DNA of 64,000 nt from Leptobrachium leishanense (taxonomy: Eukaryota > Chordata > Amphibia > Anura > Megophryidae), in contig CM019064.1 of the NCBI GenBank assembly GCA_009667805.1, positions 268,937,662 to 269,001,661 on the forward strand, in the 5' to 3' direction. Positions 46,011-56,849 of the stretch are shown piece after piece; position 1 is the first letter of the stretch; every line of letters begins with the position of its first letter. The position numbers and the translations under genes are program-made. Below the pieces are notes generated by a model that saw only the letters and a list, made by a program, of their open reading frames with translations, made no database searches and had not been told where the DNA came from.

Positions 46011-46685
46011 ATATTTTAAATTTGGAAACTAAAAAAAACAGAACAACATAATGATGAACCAAGGAAAGCATAAAAAGTCTTTCGTGACTCCAGTCAGTGT
46101 GATAAATGCCACATTGGGTACCAGGTGCACCTAGATAAGTCTCTCCTAGGGGATACAAACAGACACAGCCTAAATTCTGTCAACTCCTATCAAGGTGAAG
46201 AAATGGGCCTTCATGGGTCCGCATAATAGGACAGAGAGAAGCTGCTATAGAGAGTTCCTAATGGGATGAGTGGCAAAGTAAAATTGCAATAAGTAAAGGA
46301 AAGCTTGAGTCCCAAAATCAGTGCTGGAAGTGCTACCAGCTTAGAGCCAACCCATCCCAAGATTAACACTAAACTACAGGAACTAAAAAGTAAAATAAAA
46401 TCAGAAACACAATCTGCGTGGGAGTAAGCAATCACTCACTCGACGCGTTTTGCCATAAACACTGGCTTCCTCAGGAGCATGCAGGAAGTAATGCTCAGTC
46501 TGGCAGTATAACAAGAAAAGAAATAAGCTTATGTTTTGCTTATGTTCTGTTTTTTTAGTTTCCAATAAAAGTAAAATTTTACTTACAAGCTTCTATCTCA
46601 GTCAATCAATATCCTTTGTTCTATCCATGTTCCAGGGTTACCCCCATTTCTGTTGCTGGATATTGACTGTCACTATTCCTGCAGG
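46011..46685. other. Unassigned interior of the long-TIR element
   Basis: It contains ctcgacgcgttttgccataa and ggcttcctcaggagcatgc near 46440-46480, a phrase related in style to 35240-35275. No coding sequence. Confidence 0.4.
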
Positions 46686-47330
46686 GGTTATTATTATTAT
46701 TATTCTTTATTTATAAAGCACCAGCATATTCCGCAGCGCTGTACAATAAACACAGTATAGACAGGGTTACAATACATTGAACAACATTTGACAAACAGTA
46801 CAGGAGGAGATGAGGGCCCAATTCCCGTAGGAACTCATAATCTAGGAGGGTTGGGGTTGGAAACATGAGGAGAGGACTGTAAGGTGAGAGTGATTGATGG
46901 TTGTGTCAGTGAGTTGGGTGGTAGGCTTCCCTAAATAGGAATGTTTTAAGGGAGCATTTGAAGGAAGAGAAATTAGGGGAAAGTCTGACAGTACGAGGGA
47001 GAGCGTTCCAGAGAGTGGGGGCTGCGCGTGTGAAGTCCTGCAGTCTATCATGGGAAGAGGTGATGAAGGGGAGAAGCTAGGCGCAGGTCACTGTTTGACC
47101 TTAGGGAGCGGGCTGGGGTGTATTTGGTGATTAGTGAGGACAGGTAGTGGGGCGCTGAGTTAGTGAGGGTTTTGTAGGTAAGGATAAGGATTTTAAACTT
47201 AATTCTGCAGTGGATGGGGAGCCAGTGAAGGGACTCGCAGAGGGGAGCGGCAGAGACAGAGCGGCGGGTGAGGTGAATTAGCCTGGCGGAGGGTGAGGTG
47301 AATTAGCCTGGCGGGTTTTCTTTCGTGCTG
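46686..47330 (-). mobile_element. L2-type LINE 3' portion
   Basis: On the minus strand the end ttgtacagcgctgcggaata and tgctggtgctttataaataa is followed by a (AAT)n tail (46686-46706 in plus as tta repeats). Upstream, the frame at 47051-46842 includes PLKHSYLGKP, the region equivalent to the L2 C-terminus at 63440-63480. It is 5'-truncated near 47330. Confidence 0.65.
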
Positions 47331-49148
47331 CTACATATTTACTTAGTATAAACCATATATTTCCAAATATATATTAAATTTATCTGCCACATATTTTGCA
47401 TTTTGAAGTACATTTAACATATATTCCGGAATATACTCATAGCATAGCATATTTCACAATGCATACCAAAATATACTTTAAAATATATTTCAGCATGCAT
47501 TATGTTCGTATATTCAAAAATATATTCACAAATATATTGAAATGCATTTTTTAAATAATATGACCACAATTTTAGTATTTCAAATATATGTAATATATTT
47601 GGGAAGAATATATTAATGTATTTTAAAAATATATTTCAAATATATTTCTTTTCCATGTGGGTCTGCTGCAGCAAACCGGCCATGTTCCTCTGCTGCAAGT
47701 AACCTTGCCGTGGTCCTCTGGTGAGTTCCAGTCTTGCTGTACATTAGACTCATGCCCAGCAGTGCCATGTTCACCATCATCTGCCTCTGCTGTCTCCATT
47801 ATTGCACAGGTTAGTTTTTTTTTTTACTCTAACATCTTGCTACAGCAGCATAATAAACACCCGTTTGTACCTGATTCCCTTGTCCTCGCCTGAGGGATTT
47901 TACACATCCCAAGGTCCCTCCATGGCTCATGTCGGGTGCCACCCTGACATAAGGACAGGCCCAATTATTAAACCCATGAGGATACTATCTGCCTCAGACT
48001 CTATGCTGCAATTAATCCTAAAAGTTGTGTCTGACCTTAGGGGGATACTGGACTTGTTTCTCCAGGTCCCTGCAGCAACCCAGAGAGTTATCCCCTCTTC
48101 CAGATTCCACAAACGTTTAACACCAACAGAACTAACCAGAAGGATAGTTGGCAACCTGTGTTTTTAAGGAGGGGGTTCTGGACACTATATTACCTTTTGC
48201 CCATTGAGACCTCCAAAACAGACTATGACGCCTGGTGCCATATCAGCCAAGGAACCCTCCACACAGAGCCCAAGCAACCAGCACCGTCTGCCCTCCAAGT
48301 CTAAAGAGGCCTTGACAACCAAAACCCAGCCCAGAAAAGCTGTGCCAGAAAGGCTGCAACTGTCAAATCCCAGAGGTTCATGCCCATGGACACCAGTTCC
48401 GAGGAGGACTGGTCTGATGAAGACTCGCACACCAAGCCCATGGAATCAGAACCTATCATACCCATGAATCCAAAACTTGCCGAGCCCATGGACATTGCAC
48501 AGTACTGACATCAACTGTCAAGCAAATGCAGACTGCCATTTACCCCTCTAAAGCCCCAGGGCAAAGGAATGCTTAATAGGTGTTTCATTCACTTGATCTG
48601 CTGCTCAGTCTGATTTCTACGGATGTGACTCACCTCCCTGTGTATCCAGTACTGGCCCATCCAAGATTCTTAGGACCTATGGAATACCCTCCAATGGCTT
48701 CATAGTTCCAGAGTCCGACCTTGTCACCTATAAAGAACCGCTAGAAGCCTAGAGGTGCCCTACATCTATACAGACAGGATCCACTACATGCATGGCACTT
48801 GCATCATCCAGACCAGTGACCATTCCAGAGCCCTCTTTTAATGTCACCACCTCATATGCCTGCGCTGAGTCAAACCTGGCCATGAACCTGTGTTTCAAGT
48901 AACCCGACCGTGTACCTGTGCTGCAAGTAACCCGGCCATTTACATGTTCTGAGCTCCAATAATTTGCTGTACATTGGACTCAAGTACAGTGGTGCAGTGT
49001 TCATCATCATCTGGCCCTGCTGTCTCCATTATCGCACTGGCTAGTTTATTTGATCCTAACAGCTTGCTCCAGCAGTGTAATAAACACTCGTTGATTCCTT
49101 GTGTCCTTACCTGAGATTTTTTTATTTATCGTCCCAGGGGGTCCTATC

Positions 49149-50158
49149 TAGGGATGTGCGTTTCGGGTTTCGGAATTTCGGAATTTTCACGAAATTTCCC
49201 GATTCGTGTTTTCGGATGCGGCCGAATTTCCGAAAAATTTTAGATCCGAAAAGTTCAGATCCGAAATGTTTTCCGAGCCGAAACGAAATATTTTCGGATT
49301 TTTCGAATGGGCTTGAAACGTGGCAAACGAGGAGAACAGATGTTCCGAAAAACGAAAATTTTCCGAAAAACGAAAATTTTCCGAAAAACGAAAATTTTGT
49401 AAAAACGAACATTTTCTGAAAAACGAAAAATTTTTGAAAAAACGAAAAGTCGATACAAAAAACGGGCAAAATGACACGAAAAATACGAAAAATGGTCGAT
49501 ATGCCGAAAAATGTGCAATTCCGAAAAACGAAAATTTTCCGAAAAAAGAAAATTTTGTAAAAACGAAAATTTTGTAACAACGAAAATTTTCGGAAAAACG
49601 AAAATTTTTCGAAAAAACGAAAAGTCGATACAAAAAACGGGCAAAATGACACGAAAAATACGAAAAATGGTCGATATGCCGAAAAATGTGCAATTCCGAA
49701 AAACGAAAATTTTCCGAAAAAAGAAAATTTTGTAAAAACGAAAATTTTGTAACAACGAAAATTTTCGGAAAAACGAAAATTTTTCGAAAAAACGAAAAGT
49801 CGATACAAAAAACGGGCAAAATGACACGAAAAATACGAAAAATGGTCGATATGCCGAAAAATGTGCAATTCCGAAAAACGAAAATTTTCCGAAAAACGAA
49901 AATTTGGTAAAAACGAAAATTTTCTGAAAACGAAAATTTTTCGAAAACTAAAATTTTTCGAAAAAACGAAAAGTCGATACAAAAACCGAGCACAGTGACA
50001 CGAAAATACGAAAAATGGTCGAAATTCCGAAAAAAAATGTACCCGAAAAACAGGTCGAACCGAATCGAATCGAAACCGAAATCGGTCGAAACGAGCCGAA
50101 TCGAAAAGTTTAAAAATCCGAAAAATCGAACCGAAAAAAAAATCGGTGCACAAGCCTA
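49149..50158. mobile_element. Non-autonomous hAT carrying a 175-bp tandem array
   Basis: The ends TAGGGATGTGCG and TGCACAAGCCTA are imperfect inverted repeats flanked by a perfect 8-bp duplication gtcctatc (49141-49148, 50159-50166). It sits in the downstream direct repeat of the candidate LTR element. No transposase. The long minus-strand frames (up to 348 codons) rich in FRF/FSFF words are artefacts of aaaacgaaaattttccg-type repeats. Confidence 0.85.
49320..50000. repeat. 175-bp tandem repeat with gaaaaacgaaaatttt subrepeats
   Basis: The word gtcgatac starts at 49449, 49624, 49799 and 49973, giving periods of 175, 175 and 174 bp. Each unit carries cgggcaaaatgacacgaaaa, tggtcgatatgccgaaaaa and several short cgaaaatttt subrepeats. 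Adjacent central units are nearly identical, so amplification was recent or homogenised. Confidence 0.9.
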
Positions 50159-50248
50159 GTCCTATCATGGCTCATGCTGAAACGTAGTATGTTGAAACTA
50201 CGAAGTCCACTGGAAAAAAAAGGATATCGAATTTGTCTGGGTCCTATT

Positions 50249-50454
50249 TTTTTTTTTTTGAGAAAGAATTTTACCAGGAAGGATACATTGAGATTTCTCT
50301 TGTTTTCAGGTATGGTCTGGGTGGCGAGTGAGTATGTACCATTGGGTGTCTTGCCCAAGGACACTTGCTGGAGAGGTGCTCGCTGGGATTGAGCCCAAGA
50401 CTCCACAGGCTCTCTCCATGCAGAGCAGTGATGTTACCTCTACTCCACCCAGCC
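50249..50454 (-). mobile_element. tRNA-headed SINE with L2-type tail
   Basis: A duplication ggtcctatt flanks it (50240-50248, 50455-50463). On the minus strand it runs from the tRNA-like head (ggtggagtagaggtaacatc, B-box-like ggctcaatccc) through a body with gtgtccttgggcaagacacc. The 3' tail atgtatccttcctggtaaaa then A-rich is the same end as the L2 LINEs. Pol III transcription and L2-mediated mobilisation are inferred. Confidence 0.82.
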
Positions 50455-50463
50455 GGTCCTATT

Positions 50464-51045
50464 CTAAAACTTGACTTCATATCATGTAAAACATGATGAG
50501 CTCAAAACAGTCAAAATTAGCTCAGCACACAGGGGTGAAATGGCCCAGCAGCAAAGGGGTTAAAAAAATGGAAACATTTTAATTTTTTTTTTTTTTACAC
50601 AAACAGGTTTTTATTATTACAAATTTATTTTTATTTTTTTGCAAAAAAGGTGCCCCCTGTGTTGGGGGTAACATTCTCTATAAAAGTAAAATAAATATTT
50701 GTTAAAAAAATACAATTTAGGTTTTTTTAAACTTTTTTATTGTTCTTATTAATTATTTTATTTATTTTTTATTTGCACTGTGGTGAGCTCAGAGCAACTT
50801 TCTCTATAAAGCTGTGAAATTAGAGAGATGCTACTATTTGTGCTTGTTTTAGGGTTAAGTTTAATCCTAGCCTGACATTCTCTTTTGTTTTTGCCTCATT
50901 TTAAAGTAACAGATATTGTTATTTCATGCGAGTACAGGGAGAAACAGTTAATGTTTTTTTAAATCTCCCAAAACAATAATGTAAAGTATTTCCCCCAGTT
51001 ATGTCCTTTTTTTGGGGGGGGGGCTCCATATTTCTGTGCCTACAG
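50464..51045. other. No gene; A/T homopolymer-rich
   Basis: Several long T and A runs near 50570-50760, otherwise featureless. Confidence 0.5.
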
Positions 51046-51118
51046 CAATATGTACCAAGGATATACTTAAACGAGAGAAAGCTGAATGTATCCTTCATGG
51101 TAAAATACTTTATAAATA
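51046..51118 (+). mobile_element. L2/SINE tail fragment
   Basis: acgagagaaagctgaatgta and tccttcatggtaaaatactt match the shared L2/SINE tail. The Tc1 element inserted right after its ataaata end. Confidence 0.65.
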
Positions 51119-52736
51119 CAGTAAGGTCCAGAAATATTGGGACATGGACACAATTCTAACATCTTTGGCTCTATACACCACCACAATGGAGTTGGAATGA
51201 AACAAACACAATGTGCTTTAACTGCAGACTGTCAGCTTTAATTTGAGGGTATGTACATCCAACTCAGGTGAACGGTGTAGGACTTACAGCAGTTTGCAGA
51301 TGTGCCTCCCACTTGTTAAGGGACCAAAAGTAATGGGACAGAATAATAATCATAAATCAAACTCTCCCTTCTTAATACTTGGTTGCAAATCCTTTGCAGT
51401 CAATCACAGCCTGAAGTCTGGAACGCATAAACATCACCAGACGTGGTGATGCTCTGCAAGGCCTCTACTGCAACTGTCTTCAGTTCCTGCTTGTTCTTGG
51501 GGCATTTTCCCTTCAGTTTTGTCTTCAGCAAGTGAAATGCATGCTCAATGGGATTCAGGTCAGGTGATTGACTTGGCCATTGCATAACATTCCACTTCTG
51601 TCCCTTCAAAAACTCTTTGGTTGCTTTTGTAGTATGCTTTTGGGTCATTGTCCATCTGCACCGTCCAATGAGTTCTGCAGCATTTGGCTGAATGTGAGCA
51701 GATAATATTGCCCGAAACACTTCAGAATTCATCCTGCTGCTTTTGTCAGCAGTCACGTCATCAATAAATACAAGAGAACCAGTTCCATTGGCAGCCATAC
51801 ATGCCCACGCCATGACACTACCACCACCATGCTTCACTGATGAGGTGGTATGCTTAGGATCATGAGCAGTTCCTTTCCTTCTCCATACTCTTCTCTTCCC
51901 ATCACTCTGGTACAAGTTGATCTTCGTCTCATCTGTCCATAGGATCTTGTTCCAGAACTGTGAAGGCTTTATTAGGTGTTGTTTGGCAAACTCTAACCTG
52001 GCCTTCCTGTTTTTGAGGCTCACCAATAGTTTACATCTTGTGGTGAACCCTCTGTATTCACTCTGGTGAAGTCTTCTCTTGATTGTTGACTTTGACACAC
52101 ATACACCTACCTCCTGGAGAGTGTTCTTGATCTGGCCAACTGTTGTGAAGGGTGTTTTCTTCACCAGGGAAAGAATTCTTCGGTCATCCACCACAGTTGT
52201 TTTCCGTGGTCTCCCAGGTCTTTTGGTGTTGCGGAGTGTGTTCCTTCTTTTTGAGAATGTTCCAAATAGTTGTTTTGGCCACGCTTAATGTTCTTGCTAT
52301 CTCTCTGATTGGTTTGTTTTGTTTCTTCAGCCTAATGATGGCTTGCTTCACTGATAGTGACAGCTTTTTGGATCTCATCTTGAGAGTTGACAGCAACAGA
52401 TTCCAAATGCAAATAGCACACTTGAAATTAACTCTGGGCCTTTTATCTGCACATTGTAATTGGGGTAATGAGGGAATATCACACACCTGGCCATGGAACA
52501 GCTGAGAAGCCAATTGTCCAATTACTTTTGGTCCCTTAACAAGTGGGAGGCACATCTGCAAACTGCTGTAAGTCCTACACCGTTCACCTGAGTTGGATGT
52601 ACATACCCTCAAATTAAAGCTGACAGTCTGCAGTTAAAGCACATTGTGTTTGTTTCATTCCAACTCCATTGTGGTGGTGTATAGAGCCAAAGATGTTAGA
52701 ATTGTGTCGATGTCCCAATATTTCTGGACCTGACTG
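51119..52736 (-). mobile_element. Tc1/mariner transposon, complete ends
   Basis: CAGTAAGGTCCAGAAATATT at the left and its inverted partner aatatttctggacctgactg at the right are flanked by TA (51117-51118, 52737-52738). Inverted similarity extends inward over about 200 bp (for example gcctcccacttgttaaggga on the left, inverted on the right), the long-TIR layout of the Sleeping Beauty type. At 1618 bp it is full length for a Tc1 element. Confidence 0.92.
51400..52378 (-). pseudogene. Tc1 transposase (DD34E), frameshifted
   Basis: The likely start is MRSKKLSLSVKQAIIRLKKQ at 52378, the paired helix-turn-helix DNA-binding region. A frame change near 52225 separates it from the 52194-51400 frame, where TVGQIKNTLQEVGVCVSKST continues. 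The first catalytic Asp is in ILWTDETKINLYQSDG and the Glu is in SPDLNPIEHAF. Around 51630-51665 the expected second catalytic block is out of frame: the reading frame gives GRCRWTMTQKHTTK, while the shifted frame would give MDNDP. A small deletion followed by a one-base insertion explains this. The second catalytic Asp is lost, so the protein is dead even apart from the upstream frameshift. Confidence 0.9.
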
Positions 52737-52739
52737 TAT

Positions 52740-53100
52740 ATCTAATAATCAATGGCCTTTACAGTATAAAGAACTGGCAGCGGATTATGCAAACCTCCTC
52801 ACCGGGAGACGTGTGTTTAAGTGGGTGTTTGTTTTTTTCCTAGGTAAAAATGAAACCAAGCAAAGTGGTGACACAAATTAATACTTAGAATAGCAATTGG
52901 GGGATTAACTTTTATGATGGAACCTGCAAAAATGACATAACATCTCCAAGTTTTAAAGGCTCATTTGGAATAGAGGCCTCTGTGGGCAAGAATGATGAAA
53001 TACACAGTGGTAACTCTACAGACCTCAGACTCTACTCTCTTCATCTGCTGTCCAGTGGTTGAGAATTAAATGTTCCATTATATTCAGACATTTTTTTAAT
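52740..53100. other. No gene seen
   Basis: Short unique stretch between the Tc1 and the next SINE. Confidence 0.5.
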
Positions 53101-53104
53101 ATTT

Positions 53105-53292
53105 CTTATTAAAGTATTTTACCAGGAAGGATACATTGAGATTTCTCTTATCTTCAGGTATGTCCTGGGTGGCGAGTATGTACCGTTAGGTGTCTTGCCC
53201 AAGGACACTTACTGTGGAGGTGCTCTTGCTGGGATTCAAACCTGTGTCTCAGTCACAGAGCAGTGATGTTACCTCTACTTCACTCAGCCGGT
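53105..53292 (-). mobile_element. tRNA-headed SINE with L2-type tail
   Basis: It has the same structure as 50249-50454: the tail (in plus) is taaagtattttaccaggaag, then the body gtgtcttgcccaaggacact, and a head with a B-box-like ggtttgaatccc on the minus strand. Part of the head (ccatccagccggt) is repeated just after 53295. No flanking duplication was recognised. Confidence 0.78.
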
Positions 53293-53299
53293 ACTACTC

Positions 53300-55350
53300 C
53301 ATCCAGCCGGTGACTTAGAACAAGGATGATTCAACACGCTAGTGCTTTTGTTCTCAGTGCACTCCTCGTGTCCTAAATTGTAATAATGTTGTGGTGCTAC
53401 ACTGTTATTCTATTTAAAGTCATCTTAATACATCTTTTAATATCAATTCTTGGAACTCAGATTATAAATCACTGATTTCCTTTAATAAAACACATTTTAC
53501 AAAAAAAATTATCTCATTCTGTCATTCCCAGATGACACACAAACCGTTTGAATGCATGCAAAGGAATCGAACTACTGAGTGAGCAGAAGTGCAATATAAT
53601 ATATTGCTCAATAAAAGTGTCCTACCTACGTTACCTGGATCAGCTACCCTACTACATCACTGTGAGGCACCACACGCAGAAAGTCTTATACAGCAAAGAT
53701 TAATTAATTTGCATATTAGCCATATGCCGAGGCCATAAAGGGATCACAGTCTTTTTATATTGTTTACAGTTGATACAGCACATATATTTTTTTTATGTTT
53801 TACATTTACAATGCAAATGCTATTTATGAGACAGAGACCCTTTAGCTCGCTTCTCCATTTAAGTTTACTATATGCCATCATTACTCTGGAACTTAGACAT
53901 TCACGGTGGTGTATTCGTCAGGGAATTAATTGTCCCTCCAGATTGATCCTTTCAAGGGGAGGAATCAAGTCAGAGAGCTCTAGAGAGAGATAATAAAAAA
54001 CGAAGCTTTGAAATATAGTGAAATTATTTACGGATATAGCCTTGGAGCGTGACATTGATGATAAAAATGAAAATGTTTAATTCATTTCTGTGTCCTTTAC
54101 TCCTGGTAATTGCCACTACTCCCTTTTAACACACTACACTGAGTACCAAACTTCTGCATTCAAGATTAATTTTATGTTTTATCCGAAAACCTAGGTGTAT
54201 TATTTTTACTGCCCGCAGAGGTCATTGTGGTGAGGATTAACAATCTTGGCATGTAATTAATTAGGTCACATAAGGCATTTGGCTAACTCTGCAATATAAG
54301 CACGCAAACCTAAAGGTGCTTTTTAACGTATGCAGCAGGGAGCCTGCTAATGTAGGCCTTATTAGTGCAGATCTATTAATTGAGCTATTTTTATCCCTTT
54401 TTTAATTGCAGTTTAAACTACTGCTTCTAGCATGGAAAGTGAGTGATCATGCTGTACTTGATTGCGTGTACAGGAGCTCCCCATTCTTCATATGGAGCAA
54501 GTGACTGCCGAAAGCAGATTTGTATCTAGGAACCTAATGTGGGAGCTGACCTGCTTCTTCTAGTGATAAATGACCTGTTATAGGGGCCACAGCTGCTCAG
54601 TCTCACATCCCGCAGAATGGATATCTCAGTAATAGAATGGGAAAACCAACAATGTCAATATTCCTAGTTAAACTACACAGAGATAAGATAATCATAGTGT
54701 AGATAATCAGAATTTGATTTATTTTAAAATACTGATACTTATTAATTTCCACAGGGAACACAATAAAAACTGAATATAGAGAAGATCCAACGTATGCAAT
54801 TTAGCGGTATCTAAAATGTATGTGTTTGTGTTTTTAATTAGAAATTGTCTTTTTTAGTACTTGTGTAGTTTCTGACCAAGAAATGGAAAGATGTAAAGGA
54901 CATGAAAGAAAATTAGGTCATTCATTGTGCACCGGAAAGAATTCTGTTTTGTAAACACATGAACATGTTCATACATTACTGAAATAGTTTGCAGAGCTTA
55001 TCATATTTTTCCTGTTAAGATAAAAATATTATATGTAATACAAACGCTGGGAATTTTCTTGCTGCTAACATCTATACGATACCTTACATTATATACATTA
55101 TTTCATTAAATTATGTACAATATATTTTTTGCATTATACAAAGAAATTCAACAAAATTATGCAAATGTAAATAAAAGTAAAATAAAATTGTTACTGTGTT
55201 TTAAGTCTCCGATTTTTTGTGACTTTCCGGTGTTCACAATGGCTGCTGAAACTCCAATGCTCACCTTATTGTCTACCCTTCATGATATATTAATTGGGGG
55301 AAATCCGTAGCTTTAGTGTGGGAAGATAAAGGAATGTAAAAACTCCTCCC
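53300..55350. other. No gene or repeat recognised; low-copy candidate
   Basis: About 2 kb of AT-rich sequence without recognisable mobile elements. The stretch 54200-54440 contains TAATTA-type words (atgtaattaattaggtcac, tctattaattgagctat). Nothing more can be supported from the sequence. Confidence 0.45.
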
Positions 55351-55354
55351 ACAC

Positions 55355-56050
55355 AATGGGCCAGATTACATTCTTTGTGCTAAATGGGGATGTTAACAGG
55401 GAAAACCTGTGCCTGCAGGTTTCCCCGTAGAGTCCCCGTTTTTAGCACCATATTATGGGGCAGGCACTAATTCAGCAGCCTGCCCAGTAATGCAGCACTA
55501 CCCTCTCTAATACTCGCGGTAGTGAGTCCGCACTGCCACAAGTATCACCTCCTGGAGTCCATAGGACTCCATGGAGGGTGGTGCTGCCATGCCGTGAGCC
55601 CTGCGCGATCTCACTCACGTGAAATTGTGCGGGGCCGAAGAGTGATTTGCAGAGGGAGACTATGCTCCCGGGGCCCAGAAGCAGAGGATTGGGCAACCGT
55701 TCACTCCCCGGGATCAGAGGTGAGTATCTGTTTGTTTGGGGAGTTTAGCTGGTGTTAACTGATTCTGCAGAAGCGCAATCAGTTAACACCAGCATCGAGC
55801 TGTGGTTAACTTTTTCATAATCACATTGGTGCGGTAAACAGCGTTAGGACTTTGCGCTCCCTATGCTTAACATGGGGAGTGCAAAGTACAGTAAACCCGC
55901 GTAAGCTAGCGCAATCACCGTTGCAGTAAAGAATTTATTAACCTGTTAGGGATATAAGGGTGTGTGCGTTACACAGTCACTTAACCTAGCGTTAACGCTT
56001 ACCTATCTTGGCGCTAACGCTAGCGTTAGGATTGTAATAGTGTCCAATAA
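55355..56050. other. Unclassified repeat-like segment with strong hairpin
   Basis: A GC-richer segment lies between AT-rich flanks. It contains a perfect 17-bp inverted repeat GCTGGTGTTAACTGATT / AATCAGTTAACACCAGC (55748-55764, 55777-55793). It also has palindromic gttaac and gctagc words near 55990-56030. Edges with agattacattc and gattgtaatag hint at degraded inverted ends. No coding sequence. Confidence 0.4.
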
Positions 56051-56156
56051 ATATTAAATCCCGCGAATACTATGCCCATGTCTATGATCATAATTGGGGG
56101 GAATCTCTCCCACTGCTCTATCATCTGAGATTGCTGAGCAAAAAATAGAATACTTA

Positions 56157-56843
56157 CAGGGTTATTCAAAGAGATTCGAATGGCTGCTGACAGGGAACCG
56201 AACCCTGAAAATCAGCGTTCGGTTACCTTTCCTGGCCATTCGGCTATCCAGAGAGCAGGCAATTCGACAAATCCTGGCGAATTGCCTGCACATATGGTGC
56301 CTGTTCGGTGCACTTTATTTATAGATTTTTTTTAGGATATTTTAAGCATTTGTTGAGATTTTTTTATTTTTTTTTAAATATATATATATTTTTTTCTCTT
56401 AACTTTATTTTTTCTGTAACAACCCTCTTTATTATCATTCCCTGGACCTCATATGTAAATTTCAGACATTTTCGCTCAGTAGTTTCTTTGCAAACAGCGT
56501 TTCACTTTTCAAACATTCAAGCAAACAGTTTTTTTAATTTATTCACTCCATTCGTCTGCGGTGTCTGTTTTTTCCGGCGGCTGCGCTGCATGTGATCGGC
56601 TCCTGCTCGGGTTTTTCTGGCGTTTTCGGCGGGTTAATCCAGATGTTTTTGCGGGTTTCGGTGTGCGTTCGCCGGGTTTGCGGTGAGTTTTCGGAGACTT
56701 TTCCCTGCATTTCGGCAGCCCTGTGGTGCTTGCTGAATACACCGCAGAGTGGCCGAAATGGGATAGCCAAATTGAACCGAATTGAAGAGAACGAAAAGTC
56801 ACCGAACAAGCGGTGGCTTTTCGATTCTCTTTGCATAACCCTG
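56157..56843 (+). mobile_element. CAGGGTTATTC-family element, best-preserved copy
   Basis: The ends CAGGGTTATTCAAAGAGATT and gattctctttgcataaccctg are inverted and flanked by TTA (56154-56156, 56844-56846). At 687 bp it is the reference for copies at 14290, 16250, 31434, 32674 and 34590. A 3-bp TTA/TAA duplication fits PIF/Harbinger. No transposase. Confidence 0.8.
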
Positions 56844-56849
56844 TTAATG

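Larger units (their letters stand above)
45066..47661. mobile_element. Element with ~270-bp AT-rich terminal inverted repeats
   Basis: The left arm 45066-45325 begins CCCACACGGAAATTAAATG. The right arm 47340-47661 read in reverse begins CCCACATGGAAAAGAAATA. The two align over most of their length (for example atatgttaaatgtacttcaa and aaatgcaaaa). No clear flanking duplication is visible, so the superfamily is unknown. The interior holds an inverted SINE pair, an unassigned segment and an L2 fragment; no transposase is seen. Confidence 0.7.
47662..50175 (+). mobile_element. Candidate short LTR retrotransposon
   Basis: Two direct repeats of about 260 bp (47662-47925; 48878-49148 continued at 50159-50175) share ctgctgtctccattat, cagcagcataataaacac-like words with AATAAA, and ending catggctcatg. 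About 950 bp lie between them, with a short Pro/Ser/Lys-rich frame (48204-48467) that I do not recognise. The layout fits a small, coding-poor LTR element, but a primer-binding site and polypurine tract were not identified. Confidence 0.45.

Noticed and set aside
49122..50168. 348-codon Phe/Ser-rich minus-strand frame
   Set aside because: It derives from the 175-bp aaaacgaaaatttt repeat array within a hAT element; overlapping frames give near-identical peptides.
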